64,000 nucleotides of DNA from Nitrospinia bacterium (GCA_029261715.1 JAJDAT010000040.1:1-64000); one strand, 5' to 3'; counted from the stretch's first letter, positions 1 through 11,784 are shown. The notes: generated by a model from the letters alone, not told the origin. Numbers and translations: made by a program.

Positions 1-524
1 CACGCTCAGCGACGGGTATTAAAACGCCAATCTCTCGTCGATCATAACTGTCGGATTCCCAAACTAGAATAAAACAACTCCAGTTTCTTATTCAATCAAC
101 ACAGACCCCAGGTCTGGGTCTGACGCTCAGCATGACAATTCATTAAATCGAAGCGAAATCCTTCACTACTTCAGCTCCGCTCAGCACAAGCTGCGAAAAA
201 CACATAAAAAAGATAAAAGAAGTATTAACCTAGATCCTTCTTCGCTTCTTTGAAGCTCATCCAGGATGACAGTGGGTTGGTCTCTTATCTTCAAGCAAGA
301 TTTTACCTTTCGAAAAATTCTGAACTATTTTCTTATTCAACTAAATCACATTCCAAATCTCTCGGTTTAAGTGACGGGCTGAGATTTTTTGTAATACAAT
401 AGGGATAATCACGACTAAATCAGTGTTGTCATTTACTTCATGCCCTGGCTTCTTTTGTCTTTGATCCGTTTTAAAAAACAGGTAAATTGTTTCTCCATTT
501 TTTCTACTCATTTAAAAAAAATTC
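1..524. other. non-coding region upstream of pstS
   Basis: No convincing gene is visible. The stretch holds several small inverted repeats: CAGACCC/GGGTCTG around a 7-nt loop at 102-122, a terminator-like hairpin at 355-390, and at 233-271 a fragment resembling the right half of the palindromic element at 4149-4195 (both end in CCAGGATGAC). This suggests decayed dispersed repeats. The pst promoter must lie in the last ~130 bp, but no clear Pho box could be assigned. Confidence 0.5.
355..390 (+). terminator. possible intrinsic terminator upstream of pst operon
   Basis: AAATCTC at 355-361 pairs with GAGATTT at 381-387, followed by T residues to 390. The loop is long (19 nt) and the stem short, so it is weak. 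It could end transcription of a gene lying left of the window. Confidence 0.3.
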
Positions 525-1382
525 ATGATTCAAAAAGTAAAATTATTTAAAAGCTCACTTTGTGTGGCTATTCTATTTCTGCTCCTATTTTCGTCTACCT
601 CTGCCATCGCTAAGGAAAATAGTTTACGTATTGCGGGATCGACTACGGTGTTACCCATCGTTTCGCGCGCCGCTGAAACATTTAAAATTAAACATCCCAA
701 CATTTCCATCACCGTTAACGCTGGCGGTTCTGGCGTTGGCTTTAGCTCTGTAGCTGATAATCGTGTTGATATCGGAATGATGTCTCGTAAAATTTCTGAA
801 AAAGAACTTAAAAAATATAACAAGCAAAAGTTTAATAGTCACACTCTTGGTAGAGACGGAGTTGCTTGCGTGGTTTCTTCAGAAATTTATTCCGCCGGAA
901 TAACAACGCTTTCTAAAGAGCAAATTGGCGACATCTATTCTGGCAAAATCAAGAACTGGAAAACCCTGGGCGGCCCAGACAAAAAAATCGTAGTTGTCGA
1001 TAAAGAACGACATCGAGGAACGCGTCACGCTTTTATGCATTATGTTTTCGGCAACCCAACCGCAAGAGCTCGCGGAGCGCGCTTGGTATCCGGGTCCAAC
1101 AACGAAGAACAAGCTAAAATTGCGCAAAGCGATTCGGCGATTGGATTGTTATCGCAAGCCTGGGTTAATAAAGATGTTGTAGGCGTTGCCCTTATCCACG
1201 AAGGAAAAAAAATCGAACCTTCTATCGAAAATATTAAATCTGGCGTTTATCCTATTTCCCGAGACTTGGATATTGTGACTCAAAACAACATTTCCGACAC
1301 AGCTAAGCTATTCATAGAATTCCTTCTCGGTTCAGAAGTTCAACCTATTATTGAAAAAAGCGGTTATGTCTCGATTCGCTGA
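525..1382 (+). CDS. pstS: phosphate ABC transporter, periplasmic phosphate-binding protein
   Basis: Periplasmic receptor that captures inorganic phosphate and delivers it to the PstCA channel. The first ~29 residues are a Sec signal peptide (basic start, hydrophobic core, cleavage after SAIA). The mature part starts with LRIAGSTTVLPI, the phosphate-binding N-lobe motif of the PBP_like_2/PstS family, with the expected GGSGVG and RDG segments further on. 285 residues is normal for short PstS proteins. It is the first of four overlapping genes pstS-pstC-pstA-pstB. Expression under phosphate limitation is expected from the family, but no phoB/phoR/phoU lies in the window and no Shine-Dalgarno is obvious before the ATG. 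Confidence 0.95.
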   Translation: MIQKVKLFKSSLCVAILFLLLFSSTSAIAKENSLRIAGSTTVLPIVSRAAETFKIKHPNISITVNAGGSGVGFSSVADNRVDIGMMSRKISEKELKKYNKQKFNSHTLGRDGVACVVSSEIYSAGITTLSKEQIGDIYSGKIKNWKTLGGPDKKIVVVDKERHRGTRHAFMHYVFGNPTARARGARLVSGSNNEEQAKIAQSDSAIGLLSQAWVNKDVVGVALIHEGKKIEPSIENIKSGVYPISRDLDIVTQNNISDTAKLFIEFLLGSEVQPIIEKSGYVSIR

Positions 1383-2232
1383 TATCGATTTTTTCCATTG
1401 GGCCACTTTTGCTATGGCTCTTTTGTCCATGACACTAGGAGTCGGAATTGTCGCCTATCTATTCTGGGAAGGCGGTCCTTTTATTTGGAACCATGGCGCT
1501 CAGTTTTTAATGGGTTTGGATTGGTTTCCTGATGAAGAGTATGGCGCCGCTCCTATGATATTTGGTTCCGCCGCCGTAACTTTTTTGGCTCTCGTCTTCT
1601 CCACTCCCTTAGCTTTAGCCAGCGCAATTTATACTTCGGAGTTTTTAGATCCGCGTCAACGATTGACCGTAAAAGGGATTATGGAAATATTGGCGGGGGT
1701 GCCTGGCATCGTCTACGGATTGCTCGGCGTTTCTTTACTTTCTGTGTGGATTCGCGACGTCTTCAATTTAGTGGATGGTTATACTTTGTTATCAGCTTCT
1801 TTTTTATTAGCTATCATGATTTTGCCGACCATCATGACGTTATCCGAAGACGCGATTCATTCGACTCCTGCCGAATATCGTCAAGCCGCTTCTGGACTGG
1901 GATTATCCAAGATGGAAATTCTTTTCTCCGTCGCTTTGCCGCACGCGACTCCTGGAATTGCTGGAGCTATTTTGCTTGCTATCGGACGAGCCATGGGAGA
2001 AACCATTGCCGTAATGCTTGTTATTGGCGGTCTCGATCGCGTTCCCGAGCCTTGGTACGACGTTTTTTCTTCGGGTCAGAGTATCGCTTCCAAATTAGGA
2101 CGCGAGGCGGCAGAAACATTGGGTTTTGGAGAACATTGGAGCGCGTTGATGGCTTTGGCGTTGATATTATTTTTTCTGGTCATGTTTCTAACGGCATTTG
2201 GCAATTGGCTCATTAAAGGATTCAGAAAATGA
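1366..2232 (+). CDS. pstC: phosphate ABC transporter permease PstC
   Basis: One of the two membrane subunits forming the phosphate channel. About six membrane helices are visible. The cytoplasmic EAA loop that docks on PstB is near residues 160-200 (YRQAASGLGLSK), followed by RAMGETIAVML, typical of PstC. I chose the ATG at 1366, which overlaps the end of pstS by 17 nt and gives 288 residues. An in-frame TTG at 1351 would add five residues. Its stop overlaps the pstA start in an ATGA junction, so translation is probably coupled. Confidence 0.95.
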   Translation: MSRFADIDFFHWATFAMALLSMTLGVGIVAYLFWEGGPFIWNHGAQFLMGLDWFPDEEYGAAPMIFGSAAVTFLALVFSTPLALASAIYTSEFLDPRQRLTVKGIMEILAGVPGIVYGLLGVSLLSVWIRDVFNLVDGYTLLSASFLLAIMILPTIMTLSEDAIHSTPAEYRQAASGLGLSKMEILFSVALPHATPGIAGAILLAIGRAMGETIAVMLVIGGLDRVPEPWYDVFSSGQSIASKLGREAAETLGFGEHWSALMALALILFFLVMFLTAFGNWLIKGFRK

Positions 2233-3077
2233 CGCGAATCCAAAAAGAAAAACTATTTTCAAAAGCTTTGGGCTTCCTAACGCTATTCGCTTGTTCTATT
2301 TTGGCGTTTATCTTATTTGCGGTTTTTTCGCGAGGGTTTTCGGCATTCAGCTGGGAATTTATTTCTTCAGAAGCGACGGACTTCGGCGCGCAGGGTGGCA
2401 TCCTTTATCAAATATTTGGAACACTTTTGCTCATGTTCGCTTCGATCACAATCTGTCTTCCTATCGCTTTAGGAACCGCTTTGTATCAATCTGAATATTT
2501 AAAATCATCTTTTTTCCAAAAAGCGTTCAAAATTTTTATGGCTTCTCTCAACGGGATGCCTACGATTGTATTAGGACTAGCGGGATATTTATTCTTTGGC
2601 AAGTTTTTGGGAATCGGCGTTTCCTGGCTTACGGGCGCCTTGATTCTTGCGGCGATGATACTGCCAACGGCGCACGCCGCCATACTGGAGGCCATTGAAA
2701 CGCTTCCGGAACATTACCAGGAAACCGGGATCTCTCTCGGACTCAAACCCAATCAACGAATCCTCGCTGTCGTCATTCCTCATTCTGTTTACGGCATCGT
2801 GACTGGCGCGCTTCTTGGACTAGCGCGTGCGGGAGGTGAAACCGCCGCTATCATGTTCACCGCCACCGCGTTTTCTGGCGTATCTATTCCACAATCTATT
2901 ACCGAGCCTGTAGCCACATTACAAACGCATATTCTGATTTTAGCTCAGGAAGCAACCAACCCTACCGCTCTTGCTAACGCTTGGGGCGCCGCTTCTGTCT
3001 TGCTTGGAATCGTTTTTTTCCTTATCCTAGGGGCTAAGTCTGTACGCAGCCGCTTATCTTGGGAACCGGAACAATGA
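2229..3077 (+). CDS. pstA: phosphate ABC transporter permease PstA
   Basis: Second membrane subunit of the phosphate importer, 282 residues, with about six hydrophobic helices. The EAA loop (HYQETGISLGLKPNQ) and the following LARAGGETAAIMF are family hallmarks that separate it from PstC. The gene starts inside the pstC stop codon (ATGA at 2229-2232) and ends inside the pstB start, so the three cytoplasmic/membrane subunits are translationally coupled. Confidence 0.95.
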   Translation: MTRIQKEKLFSKALGFLTLFACSILAFILFAVFSRGFSAFSWEFISSEATDFGAQGGILYQIFGTLLLMFASITICLPIALGTALYQSEYLKSSFFQKAFKIFMASLNGMPTIVLGLAGYLFFGKFLGIGVSWLTGALILAAMILPTAHAAILEAIETLPEHYQETGISLGLKPNQRILAVVIPHSVYGIVTGALLGLARAGGETAAIMFTATAFSGVSIPQSITEPVATLQTHILILAQEATNPTALANAWGAASVLLGIVFFLILGAKSVRSRLSWEPEQ

Positions 3078-3835
3078 ACGAAAATCAGTTCGACATTAGA
3101 ATCGAGAATACCAGTCTATATTACGGGTCCGCTTCGGTTTTTAAACAAATCACGCACTATTTTGCTTCCAAAGCTGTCACCAGCGTTATTGGTCCTTCTG
3201 GCACCGGTAAATCAACCTTGCTTAGAACCTTCAACAGGATGAACGACCGTATTGAGGGGTTTCGAGCTACTGGAGACGTTTGGGTCGGTGGACAAAACAT
3301 CTATGAAGAAGATATCGACGTTTACGCTTTGCGACAAAGCGTGGGAATCGTTTTTCAAAAACCTTGTGTTTTCCCTAAATCGATTTATGAAAACGTTATT
3401 TTCGGTATCAAGCGTTTACAACCTGAGAGAAAAAAGGAATTTGCCGACTTAACTGAACAGGCTTTGCGTAAAGTCAGCTTATGGACCGAAGTGAAGGATC
3501 GTCTAAACGAACCTGGGTTATCTCTTTCTCAAGGGCAACAACAACGGCTAGCGCTAGCTAGAACTCTCATTTCCAAGCCTGACATCTTATTAATGGACGA
3601 ACCTACTTCTTCCCTAGACCCCAGGTCGGCTCGCGCGATTGAGGATCTTATCCTTTCCTTAAAAGAAAATCACACCATCGTCCTGGTCACTCACAACATA
3701 GGTCAGGCCAAGCGAGTTTCGGATGAAACCATATTCGTCTGCAACGGAGAAATCTGCGAATCTGGACCCGCTGAAAAACTCTTAGAAAATCCCTGTTGCC
3801 AAGAAACACGCGATTATTTAAACCAAGGCCGATAG
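3074..3835 (+). CDS. pstB: phosphate ABC transporter ATP-binding protein PstB
   Basis: ATPase that powers phosphate import through PstCA. Walker A GPSGTGKST is near residue 40, the ABC signature LSQGQQQRLALARTL near 155-169, Walker B ILLMDEP directly after, then a switch histidine in LVTHN. The ATG at 3074 overlaps the pstA stop (ATGA) and yields 253 residues, the usual PstB size. A TTG at 3059 would only add five residues. A perfect small palindrome overlaps the last base of the stop codon. No phoU follows, unlike many pst operons. Confidence 0.96.
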   Translation: MNENQFDIRIENTSLYYGSASVFKQITHYFASKAVTSVIGPSGTGKSTLLRTFNRMNDRIEGFRATGDVWVGGQNIYEEDIDVYALRQSVGIVFQKPCVFPKSIYENVIFGIKRLQPERKKEFADLTEQALRKVSLWTEVKDRLNEPGLSLSQGQQQRLALARTLISKPDILLMDEPTSSLDPRSARAIEDLILSLKENHTIVLVTHNIGQAKRVSDETIFVCNGEICESGPAEKLLENPCCQETRDYLNQGR

Positions 3836-4135
3836 CGGCAGAGCTGCCGCGAGCAGATTAACGCGGCCACGCCAAGGCGTTAGGCCGAATTTATGGGCAA
3901 TATCCAAAAATAAAGTCCCTCTCCAACGGCGTAACCGTCGCGAACAAATTAACGCGACCATGTCTGGAAAAGCCTCCAGGGGCGACATGATGCGGCTCGG
4001 CGTAACCGCCGATCCCAAAATGACACGGCCATGCTAGCGCATTGAGCCGGGTTTGTGGGCAAACAACGTAGTCGTTGCAGACTACATGATGCGGCCATGC
4101 TAACGCATTGGGCCGGATTTATAGACAATATCTGA
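3835..4135. repeat. cluster of degenerate ~50-bp interspersed repeats after pstB
   Basis: Four related units are visible by eye: 3857-3904, a partial one at 3948-3966, 4018-4064 and 4084-4132. The shared core is roughly CGGCCATGCTAACGCATTG, followed by GGCCGGATTTATGGGCAATATC. Small hairpins sit between the units: GCGGCAGAGCTGCCGC at 3835-3850, CGGCGTAACCG-type at 3926-3936 and 3989-4000, and GTAGTC/GACTAC at about 4069-4086. The stretch is clearly richer in G+C than the flanks and has no coding potential. It looks like a REP/BIME-like cluster or a decayed element. The unit has no name I recognise. Confidence 0.65.
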
Positions 4136-4148
4136 GATTAAGATTCTT

Positions 4149-4195
4149 ATCCTGAGCGAAGCCGAAGGGTCACCCCATTGGGGTTCCTCCAGGAT
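4149..4195. repeat. palindromic dispersed repeat (CCTGAGCGAAG type)
   Basis: The outer arms ATCCTG (4149-4154) and CAGGAT (4190-4195) are complementary. The centre is a second perfect hairpin, ACCCC-ATT-GGGGT (4172-4184). The text CCTGAGCGAAGCCGAAGGGT and the end CCAGGATGACG match a kind of intergenic palindrome common in many bacterial genomes. A degenerate half copy appears at 233-271. Confidence 0.6.
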
Positions 4196-4406
4196 GACGT
4201 CGAATTAAAATTTCTAATTTTGACAAGATTTTATCTTCCGAATAAACCGAATTGTTAATTCTCTGCTCAATCAAAGCGAAGAATTTCTTCTTTTTCCATT
4301 TTCCTTTTAGTTATCGCAATAAAAATTTATAATATTAAAGTCTCAAAAGTCATTGAGGCTATTTTTGTTTTTGCCTTAAATACGAAAAAAATTAAACGAC
4401 CGCATA

Positions 4407-5930
4407 ATGAGACAAGAAACACTCTCGACATTAGGGGAACAATTAGCTAAGACGAATCCGGGCTTAGTCGATAAAATCTCCCAAATACGGACTTCAGACC
4501 AAAGTCTTGAGCGGTTATCTTCTATATTGATCGATTTATTTCCTTTTTCCTGGAACGACCCAACAGCCTATAAAGAGGGAGTCAAGTTTTGCGCCCGAGG
4601 ACAAAATACAGAAGCTTTAGAGCAATTTGAAATTTCCCTCGAAAAAAATCCTGACGCCTATCCAGCTCACCATCTCATGGGATACGTATACGGAAATATT
4701 GGAAAAACAAAAGAGGAATTGGAGCATTATAAAAAAGCCGTTAAGTATGGATCAAGCCGCCCTCAGGTTTTTGTCGATTTGGGACGAGGGCATTGGCGAA
4801 GAGGACAAATCAAAAAGGCTTTGCTTGCTTTTAAAGAAGCGGTTTTACTTGATCCAGAATTTGCGGCGGTTGAACACTGGTTGACCCTGAGTTTTGATCG
4901 ATTGGGTAGATACCCTGATAACCTAAAGGCAAACGACGCAATACTTCGAGAAAAAAATAGCTCGTTAGCTCAGGCTTATTGCATGATAGGAGACGCCTAT
5001 ATTGAATTTGGCTTGCATCCTTCCGCTCGACGCGCCTTTAAAGAAGCCGTTCGCGTTAAACCGGATTATGCCGACGGTTATTTTAAACTAGGTTCGATTC
5101 ATGTCAAAAAATTGAGAAATCCAAAAAGAGCGACTAAATATTTAAAACAAGCCGAAGATTTATTCATCGAACAAAACGATCTACATAGCGCCAATTTAGT
5201 GGGACTATTACTAAGACCAGACGACAAAGAATTACATAAAGATGAAGCTGCGGAAGACTGGCTTAAAGAAGGGTTGCGATTGCAAAACCTGGGATATTAC
5301 CAAGCCGCAGCAGACGCTTACCGCGAAGCGATCCACCAAAAACCAAGTTATCTGGATGCTTATTATAATATGGGCATAGCCTATGGGAGCTTACAAGACG
5401 CGGGTCTCAACAAGATCAATAGCGCAATCGGAGCTTTTAAAGAAGCGCTTCGAATCAATCCTAAGTTTCACCATGCGCACATAGCGCTGGGGGCGTCTTA
5501 CATCAAACAGAACGAATTCTATGAAGCTATGGAAGTTTTGATCCAAGCTTTGGACATTCAACCTGATAATCCTCAAGTTCATTATTATCTTGGAATAGCT
5601 TATCGGATGTCATCTCGATTTTCCGACGCGACTCATTCCTTCAAAATGGCTGTCCAATTAAATCCTTCCTCGGCAGAATGGCACTATAACCTGGCCTTAG
5701 TCTATTTTGACACCATGCAATACCAAGAGTCATGCCATTCGCTTCAAGAAACTATCAGCTTAAAACCAAACTTTGCCGAGGGTCATTATATGTTAGGCAT
5801 TATTTATAACGAGCATATTCCAGATCCTGAAAAATCTGTTTTCCACCTTAAAAAAGCTGAAAAGTTATATACAAAACTGGAAAATTACGTCCATGCCGCA
5901 AGAGCGCGGCAGATGCTCTCTAAACTTTAA
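4407..5930 (+). CDS. tetratricopeptide-repeat protein
   Basis: 507 residues built almost wholly of TPR units. Repeats of the form A-x-x-x-Y-x-x-A-hxxxP run from about residue 55 to 500, for example the units ending in KPSYLDAYYNMG, NPKFHHAHIALG and PNFAEGHYMLG. There is no signal peptide or membrane segment, so it is probably a cytoplasmic scaffold. The N-terminal ~50 residues are non-TPR. The gene stands alone downstream of the repeat cluster and converges with the small membrane protein gene at 5956. The partner cannot be told from sequence. Confidence 0.85.
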   Translation: MRQETLSTLGEQLAKTNPGLVDKISQIRTSDQSLERLSSILIDLFPFSWNDPTAYKEGVKFCARGQNTEALEQFEISLEKNPDAYPAHHLMGYVYGNIGKTKEELEHYKKAVKYGSSRPQVFVDLGRGHWRRGQIKKALLAFKEAVLLDPEFAAVEHWLTLSFDRLGRYPDNLKANDAILREKNSSLAQAYCMIGDAYIEFGLHPSARRAFKEAVRVKPDYADGYFKLGSIHVKKLRNPKRATKYLKQAEDLFIEQNDLHSANLVGLLLRPDDKELHKDEAAEDWLKEGLRLQNLGYYQAAADAYREAIHQKPSYLDAYYNMGIAYGSLQDAGLNKINSAIGAFKEALRINPKFHHAHIALGASYIKQNEFYEAMEVLIQALDIQPDNPQVHYYLGIAYRMSSRFSDATHSFKMAVQLNPSSAEWHYNLALVYFDTMQYQESCHSLQETISLKPNFAEGHYMLGIIYNEHIPDPEKSVFHLKKAEKLYTKLENYVHAARARQMLSKL

Positions 5931-5955
5931 GAGAGGCTTATCATTCCGACTAGAA

Positions 5956-6231
5956 TTAGTCGTCTGATTTAGAAGGCTTGTCTTTTTTGTCGTCTACCGC
6001 ATAAATCGCTAAAATAAGAGCCAAAATAATAAAGAAAGAAAACCATTTAAACGGCGTGTCCATTTTGAAATCGAAGATGTCATACGTTAAAGTTCCGTCT
6101 ATGGCTATATAAACGAAAGGCAAAACGAGAAGCGCGATTATTTTTTTCCATCGCGCTTTTGCCGGTCTTCGAACAGAATCATTTAAATTGGGCGAGGTCT
6201 CCGATTCCGAAGATTTTTGCCTGTCTTCCAT
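5956..6231 (-). CDS. small membrane protein of unknown function
   Basis: 91 residues: a charged N-terminal tail, then two hydrophobic segments (about 28-46 and 58-79) separated by a short aspartate-rich loop, and a lysine/aspartate-rich C-terminus. It converges with the TPR gene. A CGACTA/TAGTCG hairpin at 5947-5962 spans the stop codon and may serve as a shared weak terminator. No family recognised. Confidence 0.6.
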   Translation of the reverse strand: MEDRQKSSESETSPNLNDSVRRPAKARWKKIIALLVLPFVYIAIDGTLTYDIFDFKMDTPFKWFSFFIILALILAIYAVDDKKDKPSKSDD

Positions 6232-6364
6232 CGTTAATTCCTAAATTAAAAACAGATTATCATTGACGGTTGTCTTATTTGCCCAATATAATTAAAAATC
6301 AAATGGATACCCGCTTTGGGAATCTCTATTAAACAAATTTCTCGTAGACATATCTTAAGCTATT

Positions 6365-7369
6365 ATGGCCATCCCAATTAAACAAGCTCTTAAAGTTGGT
6401 TTTTATATTTTTAAACAAAAAATTTCTGGACGGAAAAAATATCCGCTCGTCTTGATGTTAGAACCACTTTTCAGATGTAATTTAGAGTGTGTGGGATGTG
6501 GCAAAATTCAAAAACCAAATGAAATACTGAAACAAAATCTTTCTCTGGAACAATGCTTTAATGCCGTTGAGGATTGCGGCGCTCCAATCGTTTCTATCGC
6601 TGGGGGAGAACCCCTAATGCATCCAGAAATTGTTGAGATTGTTAAAGGACTAATAGATCGAGGGCGTTACGTTTATCTTTGCACCAACGCTTTATTACTG
6701 GATAAATTTTTTGACAAACTTCCCAAATCGCCCTTGCTCACTCTGTCGATTCATTTAGACGGCAATGAAGAGGAACACGATCGGATAGTAGACAAACCTG
6801 GAACTTATAAAATTGCGGTTGACGCTATTAAGACCGCCAAACGGTTGGGTTTTCGCGTTACCTGCAACACAACTCTTTTTGACGGCGTAAGCATTGAAGA
6901 AGCCGAAAGCTTTTTCGATTCGATAGAGCCCTTGAAGATTGACGGTATCACTGTTTCTTCTGGGTTTCAATATCCTGACGCGCCAGATCAAGATCATTTC
7001 ATGGGAAGAAACAAAACTTTTTCGTATTTTAAAGAATTGTTGTCCAAAAACAAAAATAAACGCTGGGATTTTAACCACTCGCCTCTTTATCTTGAGTTTC
7101 TTCAAGGAAAAAGAGATTACGAATGCACCCCCTGGGGAAACCCGAATTATTCTGTCTTAGGGTGGCAAAAACCTTGTTACCTTTTGGATGAAGGATACAC
7201 AGAAACTTTTGATCAGTTAATGAACGAAACGGATTGGGGAAATTACGGCCACCAAAACAACCCTAAATGCGTCGATTGCACAGCCCATTGCGGATATGAA
7301 GCTACAGCAGCGGAAGATGCCTCAAGTAATTTAAAAAGTATGGCTCTTTCTCTTAAAGCTGTTTTTTAA
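6365..7369 (+). CDS. hpnH: adenosyl-hopene transferase, radical SAM (HpnH)
   Basis: HpnH joins the 5'-deoxyadenosyl group of SAM to diploptene, the first step in making side-chain-extended (C35) hopanoids. The radical-SAM cluster motif CxxxCxxC is at C38, C42 and C45 (FRCNLECVGC), followed by the SAM-binding AGGEPL. The 334-residue length and the extra C-terminal cysteines (CVDCTAHCGYEA) match HpnH rather than other SPASM-type proteins. The opening MAIPIKQALKVGFYI is typical of the family. No squalene-hopene cyclase or other hpn gene lies in the window, so the rest of the pathway must be elsewhere. Confidence 0.9.
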   Translation: MAIPIKQALKVGFYIFKQKISGRKKYPLVLMLEPLFRCNLECVGCGKIQKPNEILKQNLSLEQCFNAVEDCGAPIVSIAGGEPLMHPEIVEIVKGLIDRGRYVYLCTNALLLDKFFDKLPKSPLLTLSIHLDGNEEEHDRIVDKPGTYKIAVDAIKTAKRLGFRVTCNTTLFDGVSIEEAESFFDSIEPLKIDGITVSSGFQYPDAPDQDHFMGRNKTFSYFKELLSKNKNKRWDFNHSPLYLEFLQGKRDYECTPWGNPNYSVLGWQKPCYLLDEGYTETFDQLMNETDWGNYGHQNNPKCVDCTAHCGYEATAAEDASSNLKSMALSLKAVF

Positions 7370-7522
7370 AATTACCGTTCATAAATCGAGAGCCTTAAAC
7401 TTAAATCGTATATTTTTTGCTATTAGCAAGGATTTGACTTTTCTAGCTTGACCAAATTTTTTAAGGCGTTTCTCAACTTCCTTCCTTAAAATTTTTTATT
7501 CAGTTTTACCCCACCCCATCTA

Positions 7523-7966
7523 ATGAATTACTTTTATATTTTTTTAGCCTTACTTGGCGGCGCGATATTACCTTATCAAGCGACGGTTAACGCCAGTCTC
7601 GCCCAGATCTCTGGCAACCCAATATTTGCGGCGATTATCTCTTTCATTGTAGGAACTTTGGCTCTTGTTGTTTTTGGCTTATCTTCCAGCATTCCCTGGC
7701 CTTCTATTTCAAAAATGGCTTTGGTTCCATGGTGGCTTTGGACGGGAGGGTTTTGTGGAGCATTTATTGTTTTCTCCGCTATTGTTGCGGCTCCAAAAAT
7801 TGGAACCGCCGCTTTATTCGCATTTATCATTTGCGGACAAATGGTCGGCTCACTGGTTTTCGATCATTTTGGATGGTTTGGTCTAGCCATTCATCCAATA
7901 AACTGGATGCGAGTAATTGGGGCGACTCTTCTTATCCTTGGCGCCATATTGATTCGAAATTCATAA
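7523..7966 (+). CDS. DMT-superfamily small permease (DUF606/YdcZ-like)
   Basis: 147 residues with four to five hydrophobic helices and almost no soluble part. The start (LLGGAILPYQATVNASLAQ), SFIVGTLAL, and the end (RVIGATLLILGAILI) fit the DUF606/YdcZ branch of the drug/metabolite transporter superfamily, whose members are half-size transporters probably acting as dimers. The substrate cannot be inferred. The gene is monocistronic by spacing. Confidence 0.75.
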   Translation: MNYFYIFLALLGGAILPYQATVNASLAQISGNPIFAAIISFIVGTLALVVFGLSSSIPWPSISKMALVPWWLWTGGFCGAFIVFSAIVAAPKIGTAALFAFIICGQMVGSLVFDHFGWFGLAIHPINWMRVIGATLLILGAILIRNS

Positions 7967-8417
7967 AAAATAGAAAATTCCTCAGCAAAATCCTTCGCCC
8001 CCTCCCGCTAAAACTTTGAACTCATTCCCAAAATCAAGCCGAAAACCATTGAATTTCCGATATTAAAAATATTCATAAATGTGACTTAGATCCTTATTTT
8101 TTAATTAAAAAGATCGTACATTACTGAATAAAGGAGCCTATTGAAAAAATACAAATAAGGGACAATATTAATAAGATAAGAAATAAAGCCAGCGAACTGA
8201 TTTTTTGAATTTCAAGAAACTGCCACTTAAACAGTCTCATAAAATGTTATTTATCCAATTAAATGGTTAATATGAAATTTTAGTTCCAATATTTCGACAA
8301 TCGATGTACAATTAACTAACCTAAAAACAATTGCTTCCAGCTAGTTTTGAGAACTAAACATCTTCTGTTTTATTCTTAATATTAGCGGATAAAAATCTAA
8401 ATTAAAGTTTTCATAAA
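7967..8417. other. AT-rich intergenic region
   Basis: About 450 bp between the permease and the pilin-like gene. Very AT-rich, with frequent stops in all frames. TTTTTTAATTAAAAA at 8097-8111 is a palindrome without further context. I see no RNA gene or repeat. It presumably holds the promoter of the pilin-like gene. Confidence 0.4.
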
Positions 8418-9092
8418 TTGTCTAAGTTACATATAAAAAAATTAAAGAACTTATTTCAACCTCTGAAAAACCAAGAGGGATTCACCTTTTTCGAATTCAT
8501 TATGGTTTGTATCGTAATTGGTTTAGTAGGAGCTATCGCAATGCAGAGAGTTATGTCTGTAGCGGAAGATGCTGAAATAACCTCTGAAGACTCAACTGTT
8601 GGAAATCTCAGGCAAAATATCACCAATATTTTTCTTGAAAATCTTGCCCGAGGAAACGCGCCGCAATACGCTCTAAATCCTTTTGAAAACTTAACGAAAG
8701 TCCCTTGGGGTTATGATCGACGCAGAATTTTCCCTCCTAATGGTCTTAGTATTGACGACGAACTATGGGTTTTTGTTCCTGGGGGAGAGACATCCAGTAC
8801 AAAAACAGCCTCAGGACAAACCATAACCACTGCTGTTGGGACAATTTGGCATCAACGCCGCGACCATACCGTAGTTAATTGGGAGTACGACTCTTCTGGG
8901 GGAATTATTGCGGCTAAAAATATTGTGCAAAAAAGCGATTTAAAATTGCTTGCAGACAATCGTAAAAGGCAGTTAAGACTACGTACCGAAGACGATATTC
9001 GGTTTGGACGAAACGAGTTGGATCTCCTAACTCGTCCACAAGATGCGCCACCTGACGCTTTGAGTGGGTTCCAAAATCCGGGAGACCAATAA
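8418..9092 (+). CDS. type IV pilin-like / pseudopilin protein
   Basis: The N-terminus carries a class III (prepilin) signal: a basic leader, then NQEG|FTFFEF with cleavage after Gly, the conserved Glu at +5, and a hydrophobic stretch of ~20 residues. A prepilin peptidase would process it and it would enter a type IV pilus or type II secretion pseudopilus. The remaining ~180 residues form a soluble head with no family I recognise. The start is TTG (8418), giving a leader of normal length. No other pilus gene is nearby, so this is an orphan pilin. A minor pilin or pseudopilin role is possible. Confidence 0.75.
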   Translation: MSKLHIKKLKNLFQPLKNQEGFTFFEFIMVCIVIGLVGAIAMQRVMSVAEDAEITSEDSTVGNLRQNITNIFLENLARGNAPQYALNPFENLTKVPWGYDRRRIFPPNGLSIDDELWVFVPGGETSSTKTASGQTITTAVGTIWHQRRDHTVVNWEYDSSGGIIAAKNIVQKSDLKLLADNRKRQLRLRTEDDIRFGRNELDLLTRPQDAPPDALSGFQNPGDQ

Positions 9093-9154
9093 TCCAGGGG
9101 ACTGGGGGAATGTGTCTCTCCTAGAAAAACTTTATAGGTTCTGCCTGGCTACCT

Positions 9155-9187
9155 AAAAAAAAAGCGAAGGCCTTAAGCCTTCGCTTT
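9155..9187 (-). terminator. intrinsic terminator of the thi operon
   Basis: AAAGCGAAGGC (9161-9171) and GCCTTCGCTTT (9177-9187) are perfectly complementary with a 5-nt loop. On the minus strand the stem is followed by a run of T residues (9155-9163). It lies just after the thiC stop codon. Confidence 0.9.
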
Positions 9188-9201
9188 AGAAAAGATATTA
9201 A

Positions 9202-11779
<2,578 letters not shown>

Positions 11780-11784
11780 GTTTA

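Noticed and set aside
426-441. possible Pho box upstream of pstS (TTGTCAT then TTCAT)
   Set aside because: The second half-site and spacing do not match the usual direct repeat well enough to claim PhoB control.
3818-4018. minus-strand ORF across the repeat cluster
   Set aside because: It is formed by the repeats and the 3' end of pstB read backwards. No ribosome site and no protein-like composition.
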